A DNA stretch of 64,000 bases from an uncultured Lactobacillus sp. (GCA_937916845.1 CALFSK010000016.1:57392-121391); one strand, 5' to 3'; shown: positions 1 through 8,571, counted from the stretch's first letter. Numbers and translations are program-made. The notes: generated by a model not told the origin, from the letters alone.

Positions 1-55
1 TCAGTTGTCCCTTATGAAACATTTCCTGAAAATCTGACCGCGTGCCGTTAGTCAT
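1..55 (-). CDS. Partial CDS, N-terminus only, running off the left edge
   Basis: An ATG at 53-55 on the minus strand follows a good ribosome binding site (GGAAAGGGGCG, about 6 nt away) and opens 18 codons without a stop before the edge. A TATAAT -10 box lies upstream near 95-105, so the gene probably has its own promoter. The visible residues (MTNGTRSDF...) are too few to name a family. It is co-directional with the reductase gene to its right, so it could belong to the same functional unit. Confidence 0.55.
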   Translation of the reverse strand, partial: MTNGTRSDFQEMFHKGQL

Positions 56-149
56 TTCTGGCGCCCCTTTCCATCCGTTTTACTACGTTAAATTATAGCA
101 TGGAATTTTGACGCTACCGTGCAACCCGCTTGAATTTTTACCGATAACT

Positions 150-1010
150 TTAGTTATGGTAGTTTGCTTTCAAAAAATCAATTAACGATTGGGCAGGACG
201 GCCCATAATTGTTTCGAAATCTGAACTTACCGTCTCCAGCAATCCGCGAGCCCCGCCAGCATACATTGAAGCAAGCATGGGGCCTTCGCCGCCTTGGTTA
301 TACAGATCACTAAAGGCCTGCAAACCGATGGGCTGATAACCAATTGGCTGACCACTGACCGTACTCAACACTTGTGCCAGCTCTGGCATCGTATAGTTTT
401 GCGATTGCGTTAACGTATAGATGCGGCCATTAATTAACAGTTCCGGGGTAGTCGCGACCTTCGCAAACGCCGCCGCGCTATCCGTTTGAGTAATAAAACT
501 AAGCGCCTTATCCGCCATTGGATAAATCACATTGTGACGTTCAATCAATTCTGGTAAATATGGCACCAACGGATCAGCGTACAAGGCGTTTCGAATAATT
601 GTATAGTTGACGCCGCTACCAGCCAAACGCCGTGGCACGTAGCCGTAAAATGCGGATAGCGCAAACGGATTATCAACCTGATCCGCGATAAAGCCCATGA
701 CTAGTAAATGTTTAACGTGCGCAGCCGTCACCGCTTGAAGAACATTCTCAAACTCTGTGACCCGGCTAAAACTGTCATGACTTTTGCTAGGAATATAAAT
801 AAAAACATCACTATCTTGACCCACTGCCTTCAAGCTATCGATATTTTGATAATCAATCGCACTAACGGTCATCCCACGTTGTTTAAACGCGGCCGCCTTG
901 CTAGGCGTGTGCACGCCTAAATTAAGTTCATCAGCAGAGACTAACTCAGCCATTGCTTCTACAACCTGTTGGCCCAAATGACCCGTGGCACCCGTAATCG
1001 TATATTTCAT
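150..1010 (-). CDS. NmrA/QorB-like NAD(P)-binding oxidoreductase
   Basis: This 286-residue protein has the extended short-chain dehydrogenase (NmrA-like) layout. A glycine-rich dinucleotide loop GATGHLG sits at residues 7-13, followed by a Rossmann fold and a variable C-terminal substrate region. The classical SDR Tyr-x-x-x-Lys pair is not evident, as expected for NmrA/QorB (YtfG) proteins, which reduce quinones or sense NAD(P)H. Length is normal for the family. The gene has its own promoter with a dyad operator over the start site (separate entry), which suggests induction by an electrophile or quinone through an HxlR/MarR-type repressor. The substrate is inferred, not shown. Confidence 0.85.
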   Translation of the reverse strand: MKYTITGATGHLGQQVVEAMAELVSADELNLGVHTPSKAAAFKQRGMTVSAIDYQNIDSLKAVGQDSDVFIYIPSKSHDSFSRVTEFENVLQAVTAAHVKHLLVMGFIADQVDNPFALSAFYGYVPRRLAGSGVNYTIIRNALYADPLVPYLPELIERHNVIYPMADKALSFITQTDSAAAFAKVATTPELLINGRIYTLTQSQNYTMPELAQVLSTVSGQPIGYQPIGLQAFSDLYNQGGEGPMLASMYAGGARGLLETVSSDFETIMGRPAQSLIDFLKANYHN

Positions 1011-1027
1011 TTTGATTCCGCCTCTCT

Positions 1028-1074
1028 TGTAACTTTATAAGTTACATTTAAGCCGTTTTGGATGAAATTGTCAA
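1028..1074 (-). promoter_or_regulatory. Promoter with dyad operator of the QorB-like gene
   Basis: On the minus strand TTGACA (1069-1074) is followed after 17 nt by TTAAAT. Directly downstream lies a perfect inverted repeat, TGTAACTT-TAT-AAGTTACA (1028-1046), covering the expected start site. GTAACT/AGTTAC dyads of this kind are typical targets of HxlR-family repressors, which in other bacteria pair with qorB/ytfG genes. The regulator itself is not visible here; it may lie beyond the left edge. Confidence 0.7.
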
Positions 1075-1172
1075 CTATTTTGATATCGCCGCCTTTAATT
1101 TAACGACAAAAATAGTGAGCCAGAAATCAGTTGCGCATTCCTGAATCACTATTTTTTCGTGCTATCTTTTTA

Positions 1173-1241
1173 GTCGAAACGTGTTCTAAAAGGCAGTTTG
1201 TTCCACGTTAATGCTCACAAACTAATCGCCTTTTATCACAC
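1173..1241. repeat. Palindromic repeat P1 (lacks the central hairpin)
   Basis: The reverse complement of this stretch aligns with the outer arms of the repeats at 18.2 and 22.1 kb: an AAAAGGCGATTAGTTTGTGAG-like arm, GCATTAACG, then GGAACAAACTGCCTTTTA and ACGTTTCGAC. The ~50-nt central hairpin present in the other copies is missing. It lies just after the stop of the PTS gene. An unrelated hairpin (AAAATAGTGA / TCACTATTTT) lies beside it at about 1110-1158. Confidence 0.7.
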
Positions 1242-1252
1242 GCTGTTAGTTG

Positions 1253-3253
1253 TTAAGCCGTTTGTTCGCCTAAGTGCTTCTTTTCAGGTGCCACCTTAAC
1301 ATTTTTAACGTCGGCATCAGCAAAGCCGAATAGGTACGTTAATGTGAAGGAAACAACGATCGTTGCAACTGAAGCAATGAGGAAACCAAACAGACTGAAG
1401 TCAACACCCTTCGGATTAATAAAGGAGGTCACACCAATAATGGAACCGGCAAAGCCCCACATATTAACGTTCAATAGACCAGTTAGGAAGCCCCCAACAG
1501 CCCCACCAATGCTGGCAGTAACGAATGCCCGACCGTACTTTAAGTTAATCCCGTACATTGCGGGTTCCGTAACACCACAAAAGGCAGAAATGGTTGCTGG
1601 CCAAGCTAACTCTTTAACACTAGCAACTTTGGTCTTTAAGGCGATGGCTAGAACGGCCCCACCTTGGGCAACCATCGTTGCGGAAATAATCGCGTTGATG
1701 TAACTGTGTCCGGTCGTCGTAATGTCGTTGACCACGATTGGAATAATCGCCCAGTGAAGCCCGAAAATAACTAGAACTTGGTAGAATCCACCGATGATCA
1801 AGCCAGAAATTGCGGGACTTAATTGGTAGATGCCCATGATACCAGCTGCCAATGCACCGGAGAACGCTGTAATGATAGGTCCGATGAATAGAATAATGAC
1901 CCCAGAAATCAAAACAACTTCAATCAATGGCACAAAAATCATCCGTAATACGACTGGAATAACCCGTTTCAGCCATGGTTCTAATTTGCTTGCTAACCAC
2001 GCCCCGGCAATCATTGGGAAAATCGAGTACGTGTATGAAGCCATGTGAACCGGTAGCCCAAAGAAGTCAGCGTTGATGGCCATTCCTAACAGGTGACTCG
2101 TCACCTTGCCACCCGTAGCGAGTGCAATGATGGATGGATACGTCAGTACCCCACCAACGATCCCCATAATAACCGGATCAGAGCCTAATTTCTTAGCAGC
2201 CGTAAACCCGACGAAGATCGGTAAGAAGTAGAACACTGAGTCCCCCATCGCGTTGATGATAATGTAGGTTGGCGCCTTGTCTGAAACCACGTTGAAGGTC
2301 GTTAGTAAGGCCAAGACCCCTTTTAGAATCCCAGAAGCAGCTAACAAACCAATCACTGGAATCATCGCACCCGTAATGACCCCAATTAAACTACTGAACG
2401 AGTGCTTCACTTTTTGCCACGGCGTCATTTTTTTCCAAGCGGCGCGGTTGGCTTCTTTTTCCATCGCGGCGGTGGAGGCTTCATCATCGCCAAATCCGGG
2501 GCCTAGTTGGTTAATAATTGCATCATACACATCATTGACGGCGGGCCCAATAACCACTTGATACTGGCCCCCAGCCTTAGCCACGTCGATGACCCCCTGT
2601 AAATTACGAATCACATCATCGTTGGCTTGCTGTTCATCTTTCAGGTAAAAACGCACCCGGGTAATACAATGAATGACGCTCTTAACATTGCCTGCGCCAC
2701 CAACATTTTCAAGAATCTCTACCGCTAAGTCATCGTACTTGTTACCCGACTTCTTTGCGGGTTTAGTAGTAGCCGCTGGCATCACTTCTTTTTTCAAGTC
2801 GACGACGGCACCCACAACGCCCGCCTTAATCTCGCCTTCGTTAGCATCCAGCTTTTCAACCATATCCGCTGAATTGGTCACGGCAATAATGACGGTCGTT
2901 CGTTTACCAGCCGCCGCAACGGCTTGAATGTCCATGATACCGATTGGGTCGCCGGCTTCAACGTGGTCACCAGTTTTAATCTGAATCTTAAACGGTGGCT
3001 GGTTACCCATTTCAACCGTATCGATTCCCAAATGAACCAATACTTCTAACCCGTTATCGGCTTTAAATCCAATCGCATGTAGCGTGTCCGCAACCATCGT
3101 TACTTCCCCGCTAACCGGTGCAACGATTTTGCCCACAGACGGTTCAATCCCAAATCCTTGTCCCATCATCCCCTGTGAGAAAACTGGATCTTGAATGGCA
3201 CTCAGCGGAATCAAACGTCCCGCTACCGGTGTTAATAATTGCACTTGTTTCAT
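1253..3253 (-). CDS. PTS sugar permease EIIABC, beta-glucoside/sucrose class
   Basis: A 666-residue single-chain phosphotransferase permease that imports and phosphorylates a sugar at the membrane. The order is EIIA (residues 1-160, phospho-His near 74 in LVHLGIDTV), EIIB (about 175-255, phospho-Cys near 196 in HCITRVRF) and EIIC (from about 285, with many membrane segments and the FGLHWAIIP motif of the beta-glucoside family). The familiar BglF order is B-C-A, so this is the permuted A-B-C form. The start at 3253 was chosen over an upstream one because AGAAGGGGGAG lies just before it. A cre site at 3434-3447 indicates CcpA control. The sugar cannot be assigned. Confidence 0.9.
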   Translation of the reverse strand: MKQVQLLTPVAGRLIPLSAIQDPVFSQGMMGQGFGIEPSVGKIVAPVSGEVTMVADTLHAIGFKADNGLEVLVHLGIDTVEMGNQPPFKIQIKTGDHVEAGDPIGIMDIQAVAAAGKRTTVIIAVTNSADMVEKLDANEGEIKAGVVGAVVDLKKEVMPAATTKPAKKSGNKYDDLAVEILENVGGAGNVKSVIHCITRVRFYLKDEQQANDDVIRNLQGVIDVAKAGGQYQVVIGPAVNDVYDAIINQLGPGFGDDEASTAAMEKEANRAAWKKMTPWQKVKHSFSSLIGVITGAMIPVIGLLAASGILKGVLALLTTFNVVSDKAPTYIIINAMGDSVFYFLPIFVGFTAAKKLGSDPVIMGIVGGVLTYPSIIALATGGKVTSHLLGMAINADFFGLPVHMASYTYSIFPMIAGAWLASKLEPWLKRVIPVVLRMIFVPLIEVVLISGVIILFIGPIITAFSGALAAGIMGIYQLSPAISGLIIGGFYQVLVIFGLHWAIIPIVVNDITTTGHSYINAIISATMVAQGGAVLAIALKTKVASVKELAWPATISAFCGVTEPAMYGINLKYGRAFVTASIGGAVGGFLTGLLNVNMWGFAGSIIGVTSFINPKGVDFSLFGFLIASVATIVVSFTLTYLFGFADADVKNVKVAPEKKHLGEQTA

Positions 3254-3433
3254 TGTGATTCTCCCCCTTCTGTTTCTAATCACAGCTGCCAAGTTCTAAA
3301 GCACCCGGCTAATCCATTAGCTGGTTTAATTCGTCAGTTCCGTAACTGCCATCATTGTGAACCGGTGAATCATCCCAACGTCGCTAGTTATCAAAGTTGC
3401 ATTACATCCCCCACCTCAATTGACCTTTGATTC
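3254..3433 (-). other. Long untranslated leader of the PTS gene
   Basis: About 180 nt separate the cre site from the start codon and hold no credible gene. On the minus strand there is an imperfect stem (CCAGCTAAT / ATTAGCCGG, about 3308-3327), but no run of U follows it. A BglG-type antiterminator target was looked for and not convincingly found. Confidence 0.3.
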
Positions 3434-3447
3434 AGAAAGCGCTTTCA
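3434..3447 (-). promoter_or_regulatory. Catabolite-responsive element (cre)
   Basis: AGAAAGCGCTTTCA differs at one position from the ideal TGAAAGCGCTTTCA palindrome bound by CcpA/HPr-Ser-P. It lies upstream of the PTS permease, where glucose repression is expected. Confidence 0.8.
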
Positions 3448-3536
3448 CTTTTCGCCATTAAGCATAACTGGCCACAAATTAATGGTCAAACATGTTAACC
3501 TAATATGTTCGTTTATATAGTCATTAAACAAACGAC

Positions 3537-4208
3537 TTAATTAGTTTTACTACCTTCCAAACCGAGTCTTAACCGGTCGGCTCCTAAGAAAGAGGCCTCA
3601 AACGCCGCGGTTGTCTTAAACTGCTTTCCGAATTCAACGATCAGGGCGTGAAATTCACGGGCTTTTTCAAAATCCGGGGTCCAGTTTGCTTTGATCTGTG
3701 CTTGGGATTTTAAATAACCACTCGGCAACGTTTGACCCAGCCAGCCGAATAAGCGCCGTAAATAGGTATCAACAATAATGGTTGGCTGGTTAAAAACGTA
3801 CATACTAAAGTAATCGGCCGTTTCATCGCCAACGCCACGTAAGGCTTTAAGCTCCCGACGTAACTGGTCGGCTGGTAACGTCCGGATCCGGCCCAAGTCA
3901 AAGTTGTACTGACCACACCAAGCCGCCAAGCCTTGGAGCGTTGGGACTTTGCGGGTATAAAACCCCGCGGGCTTAACCAGTGCGGTCAATTGCTCAGCTG
4001 ATAATGCTAATAAGCGCTCCGGCTCAAACCCGGTGGCCGCTTTTAGGTTTGCTAAGGCGTAGTCAACGTTGCGCCAATTCGTATTTTGAACCAGAATGCC
4101 ACCCCACAAGATCTCCCACGGGGTTTCGGCGGGTGGTACACCTGGTTCCAGCCAGTGTTGTGGTCCCATTTCGGTTAGCATCGTTTGGTATAAATCTTCG
4201 ATTGTCAT
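3537..4208 (-). CDS. HhH-GPD DNA glycosylase, endonuclease III-like
   Basis: A 223-residue base-excision-repair protein of the helix-hairpin-helix GPD superfamily. The HhH motif LRGVGDETADYF is followed by VDTYLRRLFGWLG, whose Asp is the expected catalytic residue. The C-terminal four-cysteine iron-sulphur loop of classical Nth/MutY is absent, matching the cluster-free Nth-like subgroup of Gram-positive bacteria. The ATG at 4208 is preferred over an adjacent TTG because GAGGGG lies 8 nt upstream. The substrate base is unknown. Confidence 0.85.
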   Translation of the reverse strand: MTIEDLYQTMLTEMGPQHWLEPGVPPAETPWEILWGGILVQNTNWRNVDYALANLKAATGFEPERLLALSAEQLTALVKPAGFYTRKVPTLQGLAAWCGQYNFDLGRIRTLPADQLRRELKALRGVGDETADYFSMYVFNQPTIIVDTYLRRLFGWLGQTLPSGYLKSQAQIKANWTPDFEKAREFHALIVEFGKQFKTTAAFEASFLGADRLRLGLEGSKTN

Positions 4209-4271
4209 CAATATATCCCCTCAAATTTCAAGTTACTCGCCCATTATGCCATAAAAGATCGTAAGGACAGC

Positions 4272-4305
4272 AAAAAAGGCCGTGACCACAGCCACAGCCT
4301 TTTCA
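4272..4305 (-). terminator. Terminator of the secreted-protein gene
   Basis: On the minus strand AAAAGGCTGTG pairs with CACGGCCTTTT (one G-U pair) and is followed by a run of T. Confidence 0.8.
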
Positions 4306-4340
4306 GCTTTTAAAAATTATAATGCTTCTGATAAATCACT

Positions 4341-4967
4341 TTAATTTAATAAAACGTCATCAGTATTAATCACTTGCTTAACCCCAACTTTGAGTGCTGG
4401 CAACGTATACGCCCGACTGGTTTTCTTGTTGCTAGTCCGCTGGGTCATGGTTAAATGCTTGCTGCTATTCTTAATTAAGGCATTTTTCAAATACACCTTA
4501 GTCGTCGTTTTGGCCGTTTTGACGGTCTTGATTGTTTTGCCTTTTCTAGCAATCACTAACTTAGCATGCTTGGGACCGGTGATCTTATAGTGCATCCCCT
4601 TGGTCGTCCGTTCCGCACTGACCAAGTTGATTCTTGGTGTCGCATATTTGGCTGATGAAATCGTCTTTAAATTTTTAGTGCCGTGAACTAATTTGAAGAC
4701 GCCGTAGCCCTTAAAGGCTTTCGTTACGGAAAATTTACCGGACTTTACTTTAACGTTGGCAACCTTCTTGCCCTTATACTGCAAGGCTAATTTAGCCACT
4801 TTCGCCCGACCTTTGATGGTAACAACGTGTTTCTTACTGTTATAACTGGTTTTTACCGCCGTTACTTTTGATGCTTGCGTCGTTGCGGCGTTAACGTTCA
4901 ATGGTCCAACGACGGTGACCACCGCAGCCATTGACATGACAGAAATAATTTTCTTTGAAAAACGCAT
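4341..4967 (-). CDS. Small secreted lysine-rich protein of unknown function
   Basis: A 208-residue protein. It has a Sec signal peptide (MRFSKK, a hydrophobic core to about residue 23, likely cleavage after NVNA). The mature part is very basic, rich in Lys/Thr/Val, with repeated beta-strand-like patterns (KVAKLALQYKGKKVANVKV, then KLVIARKGKTIKTVK) resembling small bacterial Ig-like domains. There is no LPxTG anchor, lipobox or catalytic motif, so it is probably released or held on the wall by charge. GGGAG upstream supports the start, and it has its own terminator. Confidence 0.75.
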   Translation of the reverse strand: MRFSKKIISVMSMAAVVTVVGPLNVNAATTQASKVTAVKTSYNSKKHVVTIKGRAKVAKLALQYKGKKVANVKVKSGKFSVTKAFKGYGVFKLVHGTKNLKTISSAKYATPRINLVSAERTTKGMHYKITGPKHAKLVIARKGKTIKTVKTAKTTTKVYLKNALIKNSSKHLTMTQRTSNKKTSRAYTLPALKVGVKQVINTDDVLLN

Positions 4968-5067
4968 ACAATAAGACTCCCTTTTTGTGATAGAAACTAA
5001 ACTATAAGTTCAACCCCTTCAACGCCAAAAATGCTCCTACAACTGTGGCTCTTATTCAACAGATTAC

Positions 5068-5105
5068 AAAAAGAGAACCAGTTCAGTTGCGAACTGGTCC
5101 TCTTC
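5068..5105 (-). terminator. Terminator of the 85-residue unknown gene
   Basis: Read on the minus strand, GAGGACCAGTTC pairs with GAACTGGTTCTC and is followed by five T. Confidence 0.85.
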
Positions 5106-5118
5106 ATTAACCCACTAA

Positions 5119-5376
5119 CTAGTCGTCATCAACGCTTGTGCGCTTAACGGCTAATACAATGTCGGCTTTGTGGTTGGCTGGTTTAACCTTTTCCTCAAAG
5201 TCTAACTCGGCATCTTTAAATAAGTTCTGAATTTCAGTATTCACTAACGCTAAGTCTCGTGAATCGCCCTTTTGTTGCCGGATGTAAACGACGTATTGAT
5301 CTGGTAATTCTTCTAGATCATATTCGACATCTTCATCATTTAAAATGACATAAACTAACTTACGTTCCTTGTTCAT
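5119..5376 (-). CDS. Small acidic cytosolic protein of unknown function
   Basis: An 85-residue protein with no signal peptide or membrane segment, rich in Asp/Glu (EDVEYDLEELPDQ; ends SVDDD). AAGGGG lies about 9 nt before the ATG, and a strong terminator follows. I do not recognise the family. Conservation elsewhere in the genus would be the first test of function. Confidence 0.7.
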   Translation of the reverse strand: MNKERKLVYVILNDEDVEYDLEELPDQYVVYIRQQKGDSRDLALVNTEIQNLFKDAELDFEEKVKPANHKADIVLAVKRTSVDDD

Positions 5377-5858
5377 ACGAAAAAGCCCCTTACTATGATT
5401 TAATCCCGAATTAGTCGACTGTGGCTAATTAACGGCGTCCCTAATTGCGGCGATGCTAGTTAACTAGTATCGCCGCAATTAAGATGTGATTAACTTTAGT
5501 ATACCAGTTTTTCACCAAAACCCGGAACCGGTTTCACTTTTGCAATAATTATTTTCATATTGTGACATTTAACCAGGTCGAAAACTCCCTGTCCCGTAGC
5601 ACAACCTCAAATCACAGATTTTGCCTTTCAACCCTTAAGTATTCAATAAAGAATGCTGATTATTCATAAGCGTTTATTAACTTTTTTCAAAATACCCTTT
5701 ACCATCTGACCCCACTGATTGGAGTCTGTTATACTGATTGTTAGATTAAGAAATGGTTAGTCAATTTGTGGTGACAATCATGTTTGCCATAAATCATTTG
5801 CGACCATTAAACGGTTTTTTTATATTTAGTTAACTCAATTGATTGGGGGGGATTAACA
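5377..5858. other. Gene-free stretch containing a 40-bp palindrome
   Basis: No credible gene was seen. It lies between divergent genes and so should carry both promoters. The one notable structure is a near-perfect 40-bp palindrome at 5442-5481 (arms TAATTGCGGCGAT / ATCGCCGCAATTA around CTAGTTAACTAG, one mismatch) without a flanking T run. Confidence 0.6.
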
Positions 5859-7118
5859 TTGTATTATCGTGGTGAAGTACTCGACTTTTTAAATCAGTTA
5901 CTCACGGATGATGACGCGCCGCTAATGCGGTTGCGAATCGTCTTTTCAGGCAAAATCGATATCGAACGATTGAAGGCCGCGGTACTCGCCTCGGCACAAA
6001 TTGTCCCCGAAGTATTTGGCGGCTATCAAGCTGATCATAACCGCTTCGTAGTCGCAGATGATCAATCAATAGATGCGATCGTTCACGAAGTTCAGAGCCC
6101 CTATAGCCCTGAAAACACGGCGTTTGACCTCAACCAGGGGCCGCAACTCCAACTTTTCGTTGTGCATCATGACCAGTACGACGTCTTACAAGCCTTTATG
6201 AGCCATTTGTTAACCGACAGTACCGGTTTCAAAGAATACCTCTACTTATTAACTCAGGCTTACAACTATGACGACTTAACGGATTATCAAAACGAACGCC
6301 GACTCCGACCAGTCATGACACAATTACAACGCAAGTTTTCCCGGCCACGGCCGCACCCTAACTTGGTCACCACCGCCGTTAAACTACCGCACTACCCTGG
6401 CATCACCTTGCGCCACGGTGGTCACGTGATGTTGAGTAGTAAACAGTTCATGCGCGTGCGGCGTGTGGCGAAAGCTCAAGACGTTGGCATTAGCGAGGCA
6501 ATCCTAGCCGCGTACGCTAAAGCACTTCAAGTTTTAACGGGCCACACGACGATTACGTTGCCGTGTCCCATCAACTTTAGGCGCTTCGCACCTGAGGCTG
6601 AGAAGACGACCCGCATTGCGAACTTAACTAGCAACGTCTTTTTGACGATAAAAATTGACGCGGATGCGCCCTTTAGTACTTTGGTCAAACAAGTTCACGA
6701 TCTTTTGAAGACCGAACGTGAACGGGCCGCCTTCTTGTACCGTCTGACAAATTTACAAAAAATGAATCACACGATGCCAGTTAGCCTAATGCGTAAAATG
6801 ACTAAGCACTGGTTGGCACAACGACCGCTGACCTACACGAATTTCGGCGTCATCGATCAACAACGCTTAAAATTCCACGGTTTAACCGTCGTTAACTGTG
6901 TCTTTTCCGGGGCCTTTCGGACAACCCCAGCCATGGAAATCGCAGCCAGTACCTTCGCTGGAACTTGTACGCTCAGCTTTAATAGCAGCGGTTCCGAACG
7001 CGATTACCAATTATCAATGAAAATTTTAGAAAATATCCAAGCCCAATTACTGGTCTGGGCACAGACTAGTCAACCATCTCCAGCGATGGTTGATGAAGCA
7101 ATCTCAACTAACGGATAG
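5859..7118 (+). CDS. Condensation-domain / alcohol acetyltransferase-like protein
   Basis: A 419-residue protein resembling the CoA-dependent acyltransferase superfamily (NRPS condensation domains, alcohol acetyltransferases, PapA-like enzymes). An active-site-like SHLLTDSTGF (about residues 115-124) corresponds to the HHxxxDG signature, with Ser in place of the first His. Further similarity is seen in ISEAILAAYAKAL, in LPCPINFRR (like the NRPS RP-x-N segment) and in a late TNFGVID motif. It has one domain and no carrier protein nearby, so a free-standing acyl transfer role is inferred. The start is TTG at 5859 after a GGGGGGGA ribosome binding site. The missing His makes catalysis uncertain. 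Confidence 0.65.
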   Translation: MYYRGEVLDFLNQLLTDDDAPLMRLRIVFSGKIDIERLKAAVLASAQIVPEVFGGYQADHNRFVVADDQSIDAIVHEVQSPYSPENTAFDLNQGPQLQLFVVHHDQYDVLQAFMSHLLTDSTGFKEYLYLLTQAYNYDDLTDYQNERRLRPVMTQLQRKFSRPRPHPNLVTTAVKLPHYPGITLRHGGHVMLSSKQFMRVRRVAKAQDVGISEAILAAYAKALQVLTGHTTITLPCPINFRRFAPEAEKTTRIANLTSNVFLTIKIDADAPFSTLVKQVHDLLKTERERAAFLYRLTNLQKMNHTMPVSLMRKMTKHWLAQRPLTYTNFGVIDQQRLKFHGLTVVNCVFSGAFRTTPAMEIAASTFAGTCTLSFNSSGSERDYQLSMKILENIQAQLLVWAQTSQPSPAMVDEAISTNG

Positions 7119-7124
7119 TCGGAT

Positions 7125-7188
7125 CAGCAATCAAAATAGCCATTATCATTAAAGTGTAATTCTCTAATGATAATGGCTATTTTGCTGA
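7125..7188. terminator. Bidirectional terminator
   Basis: Long inverted repeat (AAAATAGCCATTATCATTA with its complement) between two convergent genes. Confidence 0.85.
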
Positions 7189-7210
7189 TTTAAATGAATT
7201 TTCATATTTA

Positions 7211-7786
7211 TTATTTCAATTGATAGAGCTTTCGTACCAATTGTTGTCCTGGTTTCTTGACCATGGCTTCTGGCAACGCCATTACTGTCAAACGGGACGT
7301 CGCTGCGGAATACTGATTGAAGTTTGGCCGGATTAGCTGGGGCGTAACGTCAGGATCCGCTTCAAAGTCAGATAGGCCCACTCGAATTTGCGTCAGTGGT
7401 TGAACATTGGTCTGAATGAAATTATTGAGGAGACCGTCGTATAACCGACACAGACCGCCATCCGTGGCTTGCCACAGTGGTGCACCTGCCAAACCGGATG
7501 CCAATTCAAAAGTCAATTCGACCCACGCAGACGTGACCATAATGCTCGTTGGTTTTATTTGTAATTCACTCAATACTTGGCGCACTTCGTCTAACCGCTG
7601 ATCGGCGTGAAACGCCTGGCAGCGGACGGTGAACTGAGGAAACCAGCTAACCGCCTCTCCCTCACACTGGGATTGCTGAATGCGTAACTGCCGTTCAGTT
7701 GCGACTAATGATTCTAAACCAAGTTGGTAACACCGTTCATATTGCGCACGTTCCGTTGGTAAGGCGGGTACAATGTATTGCTTCAT
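7211..7786 (-). CDS. Hypothetical protein, 191 residues
   Basis: The ATG at 7786 has GGGAGG 6 nt upstream; an upstream in-frame extension to 7879 lacks a ribosome binding site and was dropped. The protein is soluble, with no signal peptide or membrane segment, and no family was recognised. It has moderate-length mixed alpha/beta character and a conserved-looking VRVGLSDFEADPDVTP stretch. It lies divergent to perR, but nothing links the two. Confidence 0.65.
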   Translation of the reverse strand: MKQYIVPALPTERAQYERCYQLGLESLVATERQLRIQQSQCEGEAVSWFPQFTVRCQAFHADQRLDEVRQVLSELQIKPTSIMVTSAWVELTFELASGLAGAPLWQATDGGLCRLYDGLLNNFIQTNVQPLTQIRVGLSDFEADPDVTPQLIRPNFNQYSAATSRLTVMALPEAMVKKPGQQLVRKLYQLK

Positions 7787-7921
7787 GATCGTTCCTCCCA
7801 TCACGTTCAACACCAAGACTTTATTATCGTTAGTGTAACGAGCAATTGGGCCAACGTAAACCGGCCAGCGCCATTTCATTGCTTAATTTTGTCAAAAGTT
7901 TCATTTAGTAACGTTTCTAAA

Positions 7922-7936
7922 TTGGAATCCTTCTAA
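7922..7936 (+). promoter_or_regulatory. PerR box upstream of perR
   Basis: TTGGAATCCTTCTAA matches the Per-box TTAGAATNATTCTAA with two mismatches. It lies 48 nt before the perR start and implies negative autoregulation by the peroxide sensor. Confidence 0.75.
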
Positions 7937-7983
7937 TAAGTGTGGTTTAATAAGGTTGAATCTTATAAAGGAGGAACCGCGTC

Positions 7984-8469
7984 ATGGCAGAAGATATGTT
8001 AACACAAGCCTTGCAACAATTAAAAGACCACAAGATCAGGGTAACGCCTCAACGGCAAATCATTCTGACCTACTTAGTCACGCACCACAATCATCCTTCA
8101 GTTGAAACGATTTACCAGGCTTTAGATACCCAACTGCCGAACCTAAGCTTGGCGACGGTTTACAACACTTTAAAGCTCTTTGTGGACCTAGGAATTGTCA
8201 TCGAATTACAAAATGGTGATGCCGGGACCCACTACGACTTCTTCGGGCGGCCCCATTACCACGTCGTTTGTGAGAATTGCGGTAAAATTACCGACGTTTT
8301 TGAACCCGACCTATCCGGTGTTGAAACTAAGGCAGCCGAATTATCGGGTTACCTCGTTACGGGACATAACATGGAGGTTTACGGGCTGTGCCCCGACTGT
8401 CAAAAACTTTTACAAGTCACGAAAACTGCGGATTTAAGACGATTGAACTTAACCCGTAATGAAGCTTAA
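7984..8469 (+). CDS. perR: Peroxide-responsive repressor PerR (Fur family)
   Basis: A 161-residue Fur-family metalloregulator. The N-terminal winged helix (to about residue 90) has the family segment LSLATVYNTLKLF. The C-terminal dimer domain has two zinc pairs, CENC and CPDC. The peroxide-sensing metal ligands of PerR are all visible: His in HPSVETIY, Asp in HYDFF, the two His of PHYHVVCENCGK, and Asp in KITDVFEPDL. Order and spacing follow Bacillus PerR rather than Fur or Zur. A PerR box in its promoter supports this. It probably governs peroxide defence and iron/manganese genes elsewhere. AAAGGAGGAA precedes the ATG. Confidence 0.88.
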   Translation: MAEDMLTQALQQLKDHKIRVTPQRQIILTYLVTHHNHPSVETIYQALDTQLPNLSLATVYNTLKLFVDLGIVIELQNGDAGTHYDFFGRPHYHVVCENCGKITDVFEPDLSGVETKAAELSGYLVTGHNMEVYGLCPDCQKLLQVTKTADLRRLNLTRNEA

Positions 8470-8503
8470 TGAAACGTTAAAACGGTCAGAGATCGTATTT
8501 TAG

Positions 8504-8562
8504 TTAAAACGTGGACCGATCATCGTACCCCCGACAGGTATGATGACCCGATCCACGTTTCT
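8504..8562. terminator. Terminator between perR and the convergent gene
   Basis: Long hairpin (AAACGTGGA / TCCACGTTT outer arms, GATCATCGTACC / GGTATGATGACC inner arms) followed by T-rich sequence. Confidence 0.8.
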
Positions 8563-8571
8563 TTATTTCAA

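Noticed and set aside
3254..3433. BglG-type antiterminator (RAT) in the PTS leader
   Set aside because: Only a fragmentary match, and the following hairpin has no U run.
7984..8469. Fur or Zur identity for the metalloregulator
   Set aside because: Asp in HYDFF and the DVFEPDL Asp match the PerR metal site, and its promoter has a PerR box.
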